Below, piece after piece: positions 31,741-40,130 of a stretch of DNA of 43,274 bases. The first letter of the stretch is position 1. The number at the start of each line of letters is the position of its first letter. Location: NCBI GenBank assembly GCA_023475235.1, contig JAMCWG010000103.1, forward strand, positions 1 through 43,274, read 5' to 3'. A program made the translations under genes and the position numbers. The notes under the pieces were generated by a model. It had not been told where the DNA came from and did not search any database. It worked only from the letters and a program-made list of their open reading frames with translations. The DNA comes from Chloroflexota bacterium. Lineage in GTDB: Bacteria; Chloroflexota; UBA6077; FW602-bin22; JAMCWG01.

Positions 31741-31980
31741 GTCTCGAGTAGCGGAAGGCGGGCACGGTGGCGCCTGCACGCGATGGCGTGCCTGACAGAG
31801 GTTTGAGCCTTGTCTTGGGTAAGGAAACGGCGGTGATCGCGTAAGTGGCTAGAGAAGGAGGTGGACTCACCCGCAAGGGGCATTGATTTGGATAGTCCCG
31901 TGGTGGATAGACTGTAGCCATCGTCCTGCTCTTAGACCTTACTGTTTCGCAGAGTCGCAAACAAGAAAGAGGAGGATGAA

Positions 31981-33654
31981 ATGCGAAGAGGCATTTATCT
32001 GGCGATCCCAATCGTGGCAGTGTTGGCCCTGCTTATCGCGTGTGCTCCAGCAGCACCTACCGCAGCGCCTACACAACCTTCAGTCCCTGCCGCGCCTACG
32101 GCGGCACCCAAGGCCGAGCCGGCCGCCACTCCGAAGCCGGCGGCCCCTGTCCCGACGCCGGCCCCCAAGATAAAACGGGGCGGTACCCTCCGCCACGCCA
32201 GCACGGGAGTCCTTGCCACAATGGACCCCATCCGGAGTAACCTGTTCACCCAGGTCAGCATGCGGCTCCTGTACGACACCCTCTTCCGCTACAGGCTGCT
32301 TGACGAGAAGACCGGCCGGCACGAGCTCCAAGGCGACCTGGTGGAGTCGTGGAAACTGGATGACCCAAAGACCTACACCTTTAAGCTGCGCCAGGGCGTC
32401 AAGTTCCACGATGGCAGCGTCTGGAATGCCGAGGTGGCCAAGTGGAACCTGGACCGTGCGCTCACCGAGAAGCTGAGCACCGCCAAGCCCATGATCGAGG
32501 CCATCGATTCGGTCGAGGTCGTGGACCCGATGACGATCCGGGTCAAGCTGAAGATGCCTAACGCTGGCCTGCTGGTCAACCTGTCGGGCGTCATTACGCC
32601 GGTCAGCATCGTGTCCAAGGCCGTTATGGACAGCCTGGGTCCGGACGGCTTCAACGCCAGGCCATCGGGCACCGGCCCTTTCCAGTTCCAGGAATGGCTA
32701 CGAGATGACCGGTTGACCGTGAAGAAATGGGACGGCTACTGGCGAATGGGCGCCGACGGCAAGCCGCTGCCCTACCTCGACGGCATGATATCGCGGCATA
32801 TCCTGGATACGTCGGTGACGGCGATGGAGATGAAGGCGGGCACCATCGACATAACCCAGGAGCCCGAGCCGAGGGACATGGTCGAGGCCCAGAAGAATCC
32901 CAATCTGGTCTACTGGGCCCATCCCGCTGCCCCCAGCACCAAGCATTTCGGCCTCAATGAGGTGAGGGGCCCCTTCGCCGGCGACGCCAACCTCAAGCTT
33001 CGTCAGGCGTTGATGCACGCCACTGACAAGGACACCATCGCCAAGGCCCTCACCTTCGGCTTCGGCTACGCGTTGAAGTACCCTTCGTGGCCGCCGAACT
33101 ACCTGGGCTACGACGAGACCATACCGTACTACAAGTTCGACCTGAACAAGAGCAAGCAACTGATGACCGAGGCGGGCCTCACCGGCGGCGTGGACACCTC
33201 CATCACGCTGGTAGCCCGGGCCATAGACCAGCAGGTGGCCCAGATGCTCCAGCAGATGTGGGCCCAGGTCGGCATTCGGGCTCAGGTCGAGGCGCTGGAG
33301 CGCCAGGCCGCCCTCGCCAAGATGATCAACGGCAACGCCGACATCTCGATGTGGGGCGGCGAGGTAGGCGCCGACGCCGACCAGAACACCCGTAACTTCG
33401 GCACCGGTGCTCCCGGCAACTACTCCGCCTTCACCGACCCGCGGGTCGATAAGCTGCTGGAGCAGGGCCGCAGCACGTATGACGAAAAGGAGCGCGCCGC
33501 CTACTACAAGCAGCTCCAGACCATCGTCTACGAGCACGCGTCGCTGACCGGCATTTACTACTACCCGTGGGCTATGATCTACCAGAAGTATGTCAAAGGC
33601 GCCACATCCCAGTGGAAGACGGCGGAGCTGAGCGAGATCTGGCTGGACCGATAG
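31981..33654 (+). CDS. oligopeptide/solute-binding lipoprotein of an ABC importer (SBP family 5)
   Basis: A 557-residue extracytoplasmic substrate-binding lipoprotein. The lipobox is LLIAC with Cys21 as the lipidated residue, followed by an Ala/Pro/Thr linker and the SBP_bac_5 (DppA/OppA-type) domain: GGTLRHASTGVLATMDPIR, LVESWKLDDPKTYTFKLRQGVKFHDGSVWNAEVAKWNLDR and SGTGPFQFQEW. GAGGAGG lies 5 bases before ATG 31981. The permease and ATPase genes normally adjacent are absent. It heads a cluster with crotonase, hydroxyacid dehydrogenase and CaiB-like genes, so an organic acid or its conjugate is a possible ligand. Confidence 0.9.
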   Translation: MRRGIYLAIPIVAVLALLIACAPAAPTAAPTQPSVPAAPTAAPKAEPAATPKPAAPVPTPAPKIKRGGTLRHASTGVLATMDPIRSNLFTQVSMRLLYDTLFRYRLLDEKTGRHELQGDLVESWKLDDPKTYTFKLRQGVKFHDGSVWNAEVAKWNLDRALTEKLSTAKPMIEAIDSVEVVDPMTIRVKLKMPNAGLLVNLSGVITPVSIVSKAVMDSLGPDGFNARPSGTGPFQFQEWLRDDRLTVKKWDGYWRMGADGKPLPYLDGMISRHILDTSVTAMEMKAGTIDITQEPEPRDMVEAQKNPNLVYWAHPAAPSTKHFGLNEVRGPFAGDANLKLRQALMHATDKDTIAKALTFGFGYALKYPSWPPNYLGYDETIPYYKFDLNKSKQLMTEAGLTGGVDTSITLVARAIDQQVAQMLQQMWAQVGIRAQVEALERQAALAKMINGNADISMWGGEVGADADQNTRNFGTGAPGNYSAFTDPRVDKLLEQGRSTYDEKERAAYYKQLQTIVYEHASLTGIYYYPWAMIYQKYVKGATSQWKTAELSEIWLDR

Positions 33655-33802
33655 GCGCGGCAGATTGCCGATACCCTGATCAGGCCGCACCGGAATACGT
33701 GCAGGAGCGCTTAGCGCCTCTCACAGGGCAGAGAAGCTCCAGACTGGCAGCGGGCACAAATCAAGCCCTCCGCTGAGCGGAGAGGCGAAGAGGAGTAAGG
33801 AA

Positions 33803-34572
33803 ATGGCCCAATACGAGTGTATGTACTACCAGCGGGACGGACAAGTAGGTAACATCGTCTTGAGCCGTCCTGACAGACGCAACGCCACCGACGATCAGTT
33901 CTACAAAGATCTGCTGGCCTGCCTGGACGAGGCGGAAGAAGATGAGGAATGCTGGGTGGTCGTCATCAGCGCCCAGGGGCCCGCCTTCTGCGCCGGCCAG
34001 AACCTGAAGTTCGCCTCTACTGCCACCCCAAAGCAGTGGGCTGACTACGGAAAGTACTTGAGGATGGGCTGGGACCGCATCATGCGCCACCCGAAGCCGG
34101 TGATTGCCCGGGTCCACGGCGACGCCCTGGGCGGGGGCACCTACCTGGCCACCCGCTGCGATTTGATCGTGGCCAAGAAGAATGCTCGCTTCGCTATGCG
34201 GGAGATCGCCGCCGGTGAGCAGTCCGGCGGCGCCCAGATGCTGACCATCGGCAAGCAGCGGGCGATGGAGATGAACCTGTTGGGTCGATATGTGTACGCC
34301 GATGAGGCGGAGCGCTGGGGCCTCATCAACAAGTGCGTGGAGACCGACGAGGAGCTGGACGCCCAGGTCAAGGACTGGGTAGAGCAACTGCTCAACCTGC
34401 CCCCTCTGGGCTTGCGCCAGACCAAGGCCGCTGCCGCCTTTGCTATGGACCTGGCGGGTTCAGCCTGCTATCTCAGGCGCCATTTGGAGCGGTACTGCAG
34501 TACACCGAGGACCGGCGTGAGGCGAAGCGGGCCTTCGTGGAGAAGCGGAAGCCAGTGTTCAAGGGCAGGTAA
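33803..34572 (+). pseudogene. enoyl-CoA hydratase/isomerase (crotonase), frameshifted near the 3' end
   Basis: A crotonase-fold acyl-CoA enzyme. NIVLSRPDRRNATDDQFYKDL, the oxyanion segment GPAFCAGQNLKFAS, HGDALGGGTYLATRCDLIVA and LGRYVYADEAERWGLINKCV are family hallmarks. The frame continues to 34582 with an unlike ending (RRHLERYCSTPRTGVRRS). The +1-related frame ending at 34572 encodes the normal crotonase ending LQYTEDRREAKRAFVEKRKPVFKGR, so a one-base shift lies around 34458-34480. AAGAGGAGTAAGG precedes ATG 33803. Either a sequencing error or a real frameshift; the N-terminal 215 residues look intact. The second catalytic Glu position (FAMREIAAGEQSGG) is unusual, so the reaction is not assigned. 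Confidence 0.8.
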
Positions 34573-34587
34573 CTGCATCTGACGGTA

Positions 34588-34643
34588 GGGGGGACATCTG
34601 CATCGTTGCGGCAGGCAGTCAGCGACGCAGATATCTTCCCCCC
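34588..34643. repeat. imperfect long hairpin, GGGGGG...CCCCCC
   Basis: GGGGGG (34588-34593) with CCCCCC (34638-34643), and between them ATCTGC.TCG pairing with CGACGCAGAT after a small bulge. It lies 15 bp after the crotonase stop and could terminate transcription or structure the leader of the next gene. Confidence 0.4.
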
Positions 34644-34836
34644 AGCCGCATCGTGAACGCCCGTCAGTACTGTCTGCGACAGTGCGATAGACCGACTCGG
34701 TAAGCATGGAGTAGCGGCCTTCAGCGCTGGCTGTTTCGCGGGGTGTTGGGCATGGAGGGTTGTGAGGTACGCGTCGTCGCGTTCCGTTGGCTCTGCCGTA
34801 TGGCAGACGTACTGCTAATAGAATGGAGTTGAGATA

Positions 34837-35844
34837 ATGCCTGAAAGCAAGTTCCGAGTGCTGTTCGTCGATGAGCCAGGCAGGTACGATTTCAACGCGG
34901 AGCGGCGGAGCCTGGAGCCCGCAGGGGCGGAGATCATCGTTATGCCCAGCAAGACCGAGGACGAGATCATCCAGGCCTTGCGCGATGCTGACGCGGTCCT
35001 GGCGTGGATAACGCCCATTACGCGCCGGGTAATCGAGGCGATGACCAGGTGCAAGGCGATTGTGCGCTACGGCGTGGGAGTGGACAACGTCGACGTGGAG
35101 GCAGCCACAGAGCGGGGCATCGTGGTAGTCAACGTGCCGGATATCTACAGCCCAGAGGTGGCCGACCACACGATGGCGCTTCTCCTGGCGATCGCTCGCC
35201 GCCTCGTGCAGTGGGATAAGCTGGTGAGAGCCGGCCAATGGGAACGGAAGGGGCCCATAATACGCTTCCTGGATAGGCTGGAGGGAAAGATACTGGGCCT
35301 GATAGCCTTTGGGCGGATCCCTCGCGAGATCGCTCGCAGAGCGAAAGCCTTCGGTTTTCAGATTCTGGCTTTCGATCCTTACGTCGACCAGGGGACGGCT
35401 GAGGGACACGGCGTCACTATGGTGGCACTGGAAGACCTGTTGAGTAGATCGGATTATGTCTCAGTTCACTTGCCACTCCAAGCCAGTACCCAACACCTAA
35501 TGGGTGAGGCACAGTTCCGCCAGATGAAGCCTTCTGCCTACTTCATCAACACCTCGCGGGGCGGAGTGGTGGACGAGGCGGCCCTCATCAAGGCATTGCA
35601 GGAGGGGTGGATTGCCGGGGCCGCGCTGGATGTTCTTGCGGACGAGCCCCCTCAGCCCGACAACCCATTGCTGCAGATGGAAAACGTGATCCTTACGCCT
35701 CACGTCGCCTATGCCTCTCGTACGGGGTGGCAACTGACCTTGGTGCGGGCCGGGGAGGAGGCAGCACGGGTGCTGCAAGGTGAGCGGCCACTCTACTGTG
35801 TCAATCCCAAGGCCGCTGAAGCGCAAGGGCTGCGACCGATGTGA
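34837..35844 (+). CDS. D-isomer-specific 2-hydroxyacid dehydrogenase (SerA/CtBP-like)
   Basis: A 335-residue NAD-dependent dehydrogenase of the formate/glycerate dehydrogenase family. Catalytic Arg is in NTSRGGVVDE, Glu in DVLADEPP, and His in LTPHVAYAS; substrate-side VRYGVGVDNVDVEAATERG is also conserved. The nucleotide-binding loop, normally GxGxxG, reads A157-F-G159-R-I-P162, so two of three glycines are replaced. GGAG lies upstream of ATG 34837. It sits between the crotonase and CaiB-like genes. The substrate is unknown; it lacks the ACT domain of long SerA, so serine synthesis is not implied. Confidence 0.88.
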   Translation: MPESKFRVLFVDEPGRYDFNAERRSLEPAGAEIIVMPSKTEDEIIQALRDADAVLAWITPITRRVIEAMTRCKAIVRYGVGVDNVDVEAATERGIVVVNVPDIYSPEVADHTMALLLAIARRLVQWDKLVRAGQWERKGPIIRFLDRLEGKILGLIAFGRIPREIARRAKAFGFQILAFDPYVDQGTAEGHGVTMVALEDLLSRSDYVSVHLPLQASTQHLMGEAQFRQMKPSAYFINTSRGGVVDEAALIKALQEGWIAGAALDVLADEPPQPDNPLLQMENVILTPHVAYASRTGWQLTLVRAGEEAARVLQGERPLYCVNPKAAEAQGLRPM

Positions 35845-35859
35845 CGCGGGGAGGCTGTG

Positions 35860-36231
35860 ATGACGCCGATGACTTCCCCCAACCTGCGAGTCCTGGAATA
35901 CGGCCAGATGGCGACCGCGCCGTATTGCGCCAAGTTGCTGGCGGATATGGGGGCCGAGGTGATCAAGATCGAGCAGCCCGGCCCAGGTGTGATGGACCGA
36001 CTGGGGCTCAACTACTGCAAGGACAAGGATCGGTGAGTGGCCATCGCCGTCACTAATGATAGCGAGTGGCAGGCGTTGCAGAAGGTCCTGGGCGATCCTC
36101 CCCGGTTTGCGGAGGAACGTTTGCTGACGCCGCTTCCCGCTGGCATCGTCAGGATGAATTGAGACCGCTCATAGAGGAGTGGACTCGCCAGCGTACCCAC
36201 CAGGAGGCAATGACTCTTCTCCAAGTCATAT
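35860..36231 (+). pseudogene. CaiB/BaiF-type class III CoA-transferase, internally deleted remnant
   Basis: The start LRVLEYGQMATAPYCAKLLADMGAEVIKIEQPGPG is a clear CaiB N terminus. After about 50 residues it jumps to a segment belonging near the C terminus (NYCKDKDR, stop, VAIAVTNDSEWQALQKVLGDP). The stop is TGA 36034-36036 where a Trp (TGG) is expected. After 36112 another shift is needed to read FADAASRWHRQDELRPLIEEWTRQRTHQEAMTLLQ, ending at 36231. So a deletion of some 250 codons, a nonsense change and a frameshift are all present: a genuine pseudogene rather than a sequencing artefact. Confidence 0.8.
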
Positions 36232-36385
36232 GATGCTCACCTGTCCGCCCCTGAACCCTTCCAGGGAGGAGGATCGGGGATGAGGGTAGGCTACCCCTCA
36301 CCCTAACCTCGCCTAGGCAACGGCGGCCGGATGCGGTTGAAGACCACGCAGCCTGGTCGGGCAGGCATGAGGGGTTGGCGCCGCA

Positions 36386-37084
36386 TCAGCAGCCCAGGCG
36401 GTCCGCCAGCTCCAGAAAGTCGCGGACCCTGAGGTCCGGCTGGTACGGCGTCTCTTCATAGGGAAGATCGTACCGGTTGATGTAGGCGCCGCGATATCCG
36501 GATGCCCGCGCTCCCATCACGTCGAACGAGTTGGCCGAGACCATCAGAAGCTGGCACGGCTCCGCCCCCAGTACCCGGGCAGCCATACGATACACGGCAG
36601 GGTTGGGCTTGAACAGGCCGACTTCCTGCACGGAGATGACACCGTCGAAGTCGAACTTGATGCGGTTCTTGACCAGGTGTGCCAGGAACTCCTTCTCGCC
36701 GTTGGAGAGGACGACTAGCTTGTACCTGATCTTGAGACGGCGCAGGCCCTCCAATGCGTCAGGGAAGGGGTTCAGCTCCTGCCATCCCTCCATAATGCGG
36801 CTGACATCGTCGTCGGTGAAGGGGAGGCGGGCGGCCCTCAGTGTGTAGAGCAGGGCCCGGCGCGAGGAGTCCAGATAGCCGAAGTGGCCGACGAACAACT
36901 GGTTGTCCTGGTACTGCTCTATGCGCTGCCGGTAGCGCCACTGGGCCCACAACTGCTGCGGGGTCATCGACGCCCCTTTCTCACGGAGAAATGCGCCCAG
37001 GCGGGGGGCGTGGCTTCCGCCGAGGTCGAGTATGGTGCCGAAGGCATCAAAGGTCAGGGAATGGACTTGTTCGAGCGACTGCAA
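36386..37084 (-). CDS. HAD-family (S)-2-haloacid dehalogenase-like hydrolase
   Basis: A cytoplasmic haloacid dehalogenase type II relative of 232 residues. Nucleophile Asp13 is in LTFDAFGTILD; motif II is VVLSNGEK; motif III Lys is in GLFKPNPAVYRMA; and motif IV is SANSFDVMGARASGYRGAYINR, the SANxxDxxGA form typical of 2-haloacid dehalogenases rather than phosphatases. The start is taken as TTG 37084, because GGAGGTG lies at ideal spacing; ATG 37105 has none. Palindromic repeats lie directly upstream. It may dechlorinate short haloacids feeding the nearby acid-catabolic genes; that is inference. Confidence 0.82.
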   Translation of the reverse strand: MQSLEQVHSLTFDAFGTILDLGGSHAPRLGAFLREKGASMTPQQLWAQWRYRQRIEQYQDNQLFVGHFGYLDSSRRALLYTLRAARLPFTDDDVSRIMEGWQELNPFPDALEGLRRLKIRYKLVVLSNGEKEFLAHLVKNRIKFDFDGVISVQEVGLFKPNPAVYRMAARVLGAEPCQLLMVSANSFDVMGARASGYRGAYINRYDLPYEETPYQPDLRVRDFLELADRLGC

Positions 37085-37120
37085 GACTAACACCTCCAAG
37101 CTCATGTGTGCTTCGTCCAA

Positions 37121-37170
37121 ACGTAGTGACGGCTTAAGTCGTCACTACGTTGTGTAAGTCGTCACTACGT
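37121..37170. repeat. GTAGTGACGACTTAAGTCGTCACTAC family, copy A plus partial
   Basis: A near-perfect 30-nt palindrome (37121-37150, arms ACGTAGTGAC and GTCACTACGT) followed by a partial second copy (GTAAGTCGTCACTACGT to 37170). Other copies are at 40101, 42244 and 42297. Confidence 0.75.
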
Positions 37171-37220
37171 TATGCGCGTGTTTGGCTGCGGCTATTCGCT
37201 GCGAATGCTCGTTCTTAACA

Positions 37221-38363
37221 CTACTGGAAGGCGACGGAGCCGTCGGGCCGGATGGGGATGGGCCGCCGCCAGTACACGCTGGGATACCTGGCGAACGCCT
37301 CCTCGTTCAGCTCTACCCCCAGGCCGGGCTTGTCGGGTATCTCCAGGTAGCCGTCCTTCAGCTTTACCGGCTCTTTCAGGAACTCTTTCCGGCCGGGAAC
37401 GTCGTCGGCGGTGTACTCCAGGATGATGAAGTTCGGGCAGGTCGCCGCCAGATGGACGTTGACGGCCGTAGCCACCGGGCCCAGCGGGTTGTGGGGCGCC
37501 AGGTCGACATAGAATGCCTCGGCCATCGAAGCGATCTTCTTCGTCTCCTGGATGCCGCCGCAAAGGCAGATGTCCGGCTGCACGATGTCCGCGGCACCGG
37601 TGACCAGCAGGTCCTTGAACTCGAACTTCGTGTAGAGCATCTCGCCGGTGGCAAGTGGCACTTCGGTATGGGCACGCACTTTGATCAGGGCGTCCACCGT
37701 CTCGGGCCGGGTGAGCTCTTCGACGAAGAGGGGCCGGTACGGCTTGAGGGCGTTGGCCATGTCGATAGCCCGGCTGGGCTCGAAGATCTTCGCATGGGGA
37801 TCGCAGGCAATGTCGATGTCGTCGCCGACCGCCTTGCGGACGGCTTCCATACGGGCCGCGGCCCCTCGGACCACGGCGTTCCAGGGCATGCTCTCCTGTC
37901 CCGGCGGATGCGGGCCGATCTTGAGGGCGGTGAAGCCGTAGCGGTCGATGAGGCGCAGGGCGTCCTCGGCCAGCTCCTCGGGCGTGTCGCCGTGGGGCGC
38001 CTGGTAGACGCGAATCTTATTGCGGCACTTGCCGCCCAGCAACTGGTAAAGTGGTATGCCATACGCCTTGCCGGCGATGTCGAATAGGGCGTGCTCGATG
38101 CCGCTGATGGCGGCATTCAGGATCGAGCCGCCGGGGAAACGGGAGCCGTTGTACATCAACTGCCACAGCCCCTCGATGTCCCGAGGGTCCTTGTCCCTCA
38201 GCCATTCCTCGAAGTAGTCGATCGCCTCCACGGTGGCCTTGTCCGGTCCGACGGGATAGGCTTCCCCGATGCCGGAGATGCCCTCGTCGGTGTTCACCTT
38301 GACGAAGAGGTAGTTCCGCCAGCCGATGTGCACAACGAAGGTCTGAATGTCAGTTATCTTCAC
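37221..38363 (-). CDS. mandelate racemase/galactonate dehydratase-like enolase-superfamily enzyme
   Basis: A 380-residue enolase-superfamily protein that abstracts a proton alpha to a carboxylate with Mg2+. The capping domain covers residues 1-115 (GEAYPVG, FPGGSILNAAISGIEHALFDIAGKAYGIPLYQLLGG). Barrel motifs include ALKIGPHPPG, ACDPHAKIFEP (metal Asp), FVEELTRPE (metal Glu), ATGEMLYTKFEF (metal Glu) and VQPDICLCGGIQETKKIASMAEAFYVDLAPHNPLGP (general-acid His). This is the D-galactonate dehydratase-like branch, but substrates vary widely. The start is GTG 38363 with AGGAGGAGGACC upstream. Confidence 0.87.
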   Translation of the reverse strand: MKITDIQTFVVHIGWRNYLFVKVNTDEGISGIGEAYPVGPDKATVEAIDYFEEWLRDKDPRDIEGLWQLMYNGSRFPGGSILNAAISGIEHALFDIAGKAYGIPLYQLLGGKCRNKIRVYQAPHGDTPEELAEDALRLIDRYGFTALKIGPHPPGQESMPWNAVVRGAAARMEAVRKAVGDDIDIACDPHAKIFEPSRAIDMANALKPYRPLFVEELTRPETVDALIKVRAHTEVPLATGEMLYTKFEFKDLLVTGAADIVQPDICLCGGIQETKKIASMAEAFYVDLAPHNPLGPVATAVNVHLAATCPNFIILEYTADDVPGRKEFLKEPVKLKDGYLEIPDKPGLGVELNEEAFARYPSVYWRRPIPIRPDGSVAFQ

Positions 38364-38561
38364 GCCGGTCCTCCTCCTGTGGATATTCGAGGCATAGGGG
38401 TCTTCGCATCACCGACATCGTAGGCGGCTGCCGGTGATGTGTCAAGGGTGGTTGCCGGTTATGTAGGGCCTGCTCTTAAAATAGCGAAGCATTTTCATCA
38501 GCGGTGGCGTCCCGAAGGGACATGGAAACTTTTCATTGTCCACCGATCCGGCTGCTCCTGG

Positions 38562-38628
38562 GGTTTACCTCACCACCCGGCCCCTCGCCTCTGGCGAGGG
38601 GTGGCCGAAGGCCGGAGGTGAGGTTAAC
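38562..38628. repeat. nested inverted repeat in the enolase-asnS gap
   Basis: Inner perfect 9-bp stem CCCCTCGCC-TCT-GGCGAGGGG (38581-38601); outer arms GTTTACCTCACC and GGTGAGGTTAAC with one mismatch. A GTCCC-GAA-GGGAC hairpin lies upstream at 38509-38521. The stretch 38364-38724 otherwise shows no gene. This 'CCTCACC..CCCCTC' repeat type is common in draft environmental genomes. Confidence 0.6.
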
Positions 38629-38724
38629 TGCCGTTGGTAAGGCAATCGAAGTGCCGTCTGCTTCCTGGCTGACGACTTTGAAAAGGCCCTACCGGTTATG
38701 ACAACGTCTTTCCGTTCGCTCGCC

Positions 38725-38753
38725 TTGACCCCCATAGTGCTGGGGAGTAGAAT
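38725..38753 (+). promoter_or_regulatory. promoter of asnS
   Basis: TTGACC (38725-38730), a 17-bp spacer, TAGAAT (38748-38753). The predicted start near 38760 leaves 29 nt to TTG 38789, with GGAG in between. Confidence 0.7.
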
Positions 38754-38788
38754 ACGATTCGTCGGTAATCGTGAGCGGAGCGAAGATA

Positions 38789-40081
38789 TTGAATTCTACC
38801 TGTATCGGTCAACTGGCTGACCACGAAGGACGTGAAGTCACGCTGCACGGATGGGTGTACAACACCCGCTCCAGCGGCGCCGTGCAGTTCGTGCTGGTCC
38901 GCGACGGGACCGGCATCGTGCAGGCGGTGGCCGTGCGCGGGTCGGTGCCGGATGACGTGTTCGGTCTGGCGCAGCGCCTGACCCAGGAGTCGGCAGTGAC
39001 TATCTCGGGGCTGGTGCGGAAGGACCGGCGCGCACCCGGTGGCTACGAGCTGACCCTGACCAATCTGCAACTGGTGCATGAGGCGCGCGATTATCCTATC
39101 ACGCCCAAGGAGCACGGCCCCGATTTCTTGCTCAGCCACCGGCACCTGTGGGTGCGCTCCGCCCGCCAGCACGCGATCCTCAGGATTCGGGCCCAGGTGG
39201 AGCACGCCATTCGCGGCTTCCTGGACGACCAGGGGTTCGTCCTCACCGATTCGCCCATCCTGACCCCGGCGGCGTGCGAGGGCACCAGCACCCTGTTCGA
39301 GACCGACTACTTCGGTGACAAGGCTTACCTGAGCCAGAGCGGGCAACTGTATGTGGAAGCGACGGCGATGGCCTTCGGCAAGGTCTACTGCTTCGGTCCC
39401 ACCTTCCGGGCCGAGAAGTCCAAGACCCGTCGGCATCTGACCGAGTTCTGGATGGTGGAGCCGGAGATGGCATACGCCGACCTGGACGATATGATGGCGC
39501 TGGGCGAGCAGTTGGTGGGCCACGTAGTGCAGGAGGTGCTCCGGGAGCGCAGCCGCGAGCTGGAGGTGCTGAAGCGTGACACGAAGCTCCTGGCGCAGAT
39601 CGAGCCGCCGTTCCCGCGCATCACTTATGACGAGGCTATCGCCCTGCTGCAGAAGCAAGGAGAAGATATCGCCTGGGGCGACGACTTCGGCGCGCCGCAC
39701 GAGATCGCCATCGGGGACTCGTTCCAGAAGCCGGTCTTCGTGCACCGCTATCCTGCCCAGATAAAGGCGTTCTATATGGAGCCCGACCCGAGCCGGCCGG
39801 AGGTGGCGCTGTGTGCCGACCTGCTGGCGCCGGAGGGCTACGGCGAGATAATCGGCGGCGGGCAGCGCACCCACAACCTGGAGCTGCTGGAGGACAGGAT
39901 CGCGGCCAACAACCTGCCGCGGGAAGCCTTCGAGTGGTATCTCGACCTGCGGCGGTATGGCTCCGTGCCGCATGCCGGCTTCGGGCTGGGGATAGAGCGG
40001 ACGGTCGCCTGGATCTGCGGCATCGAGCACGTGCGGGAGACGATACCCTTCCCGCGCATGCTGACGAGGATCTACCCGTAG
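38789..40081 (+). CDS. asnS: asparaginyl-tRNA synthetase
   Basis: A class IIb synthetase of 430 residues. An N-terminal OB-fold anticodon domain ([27 protein letters not shown]) leads to the core: [71 protein letters not shown] (motif 2, the AsnRS form), [12 protein letters not shown] and motif 3 [37 protein letters not shown] 38789 is preferred to GTG 38771, which has no ribosome site, because GGAG lies 8 bases upstream and it fits the promoter. With a dedicated AsnRS, the nearby GatCA need not make Asn-tRNA. Confidence 0.93.
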   Translation: MNSTCIGQLADHEGREVTLHGWVYNTRSSGAVQFVLVRDGTGIVQAVAVRGSVPDDVFGLAQRLTQESAVTISGLVRKDRRAPGGYELTLTNLQLVHEARDYPITPKEHGPDFLLSHRHLWVRSARQHAILRIRAQVEHAIRGFLDDQGFVLTDSPILTPAACEGTSTLFETDYFGDKAYLSQSGQLYVEATAMAFGKVYCFGPTFRAEKSKTRRHLTEFWMVEPEMAYADLDDMMALGEQLVGHVVQEVLRERSRELEVLKRDTKLLAQIEPPFPRITYDEAIALLQKQGEDIAWGDDFGAPHEIAIGDSFQKPVFVHRYPAQIKAFYMEPDPSRPEVALCADLLAPEGYGEIIGGGQRTHNLELLEDRIAANNLPREAFEWYLDLRRYGSVPHAGFGLGIERTVAWICGIEHVRETIPFPRMLTRIYP

Positions 40082-40100
40082 GGCAGGGATGGAGGATTGT

Positions 40101-40130
40101 CGGTAGTAACGACTTAAGTCGTTACTACCG
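40101..40130. repeat. GTAGTGACGAC family, copy B (perfect palindrome)
   Basis: A perfect 30-nt palindrome with arms CGGTAGTAACGACTT and AAGTCGTTACTACCG. It directly abuts the nucleotidyltransferase-like remnant. Confidence 0.8.

Noticed and set aside
31750-31830. T-box-like element (GGTGGCGCC) in the lipoprotein leader
   Set aside because: It does not match the 14-nt T-box consensus, no specifier stem is seen, and the downstream gene is not a synthetase or amino-acid gene of the usual kind.
36034-36036. Second selenocysteine TGA in the CaiB-like frame
   Set aside because: The expected residue is Trp (TGG), not Cys; no redox motif surrounds it, and the gene carries two other lesions.
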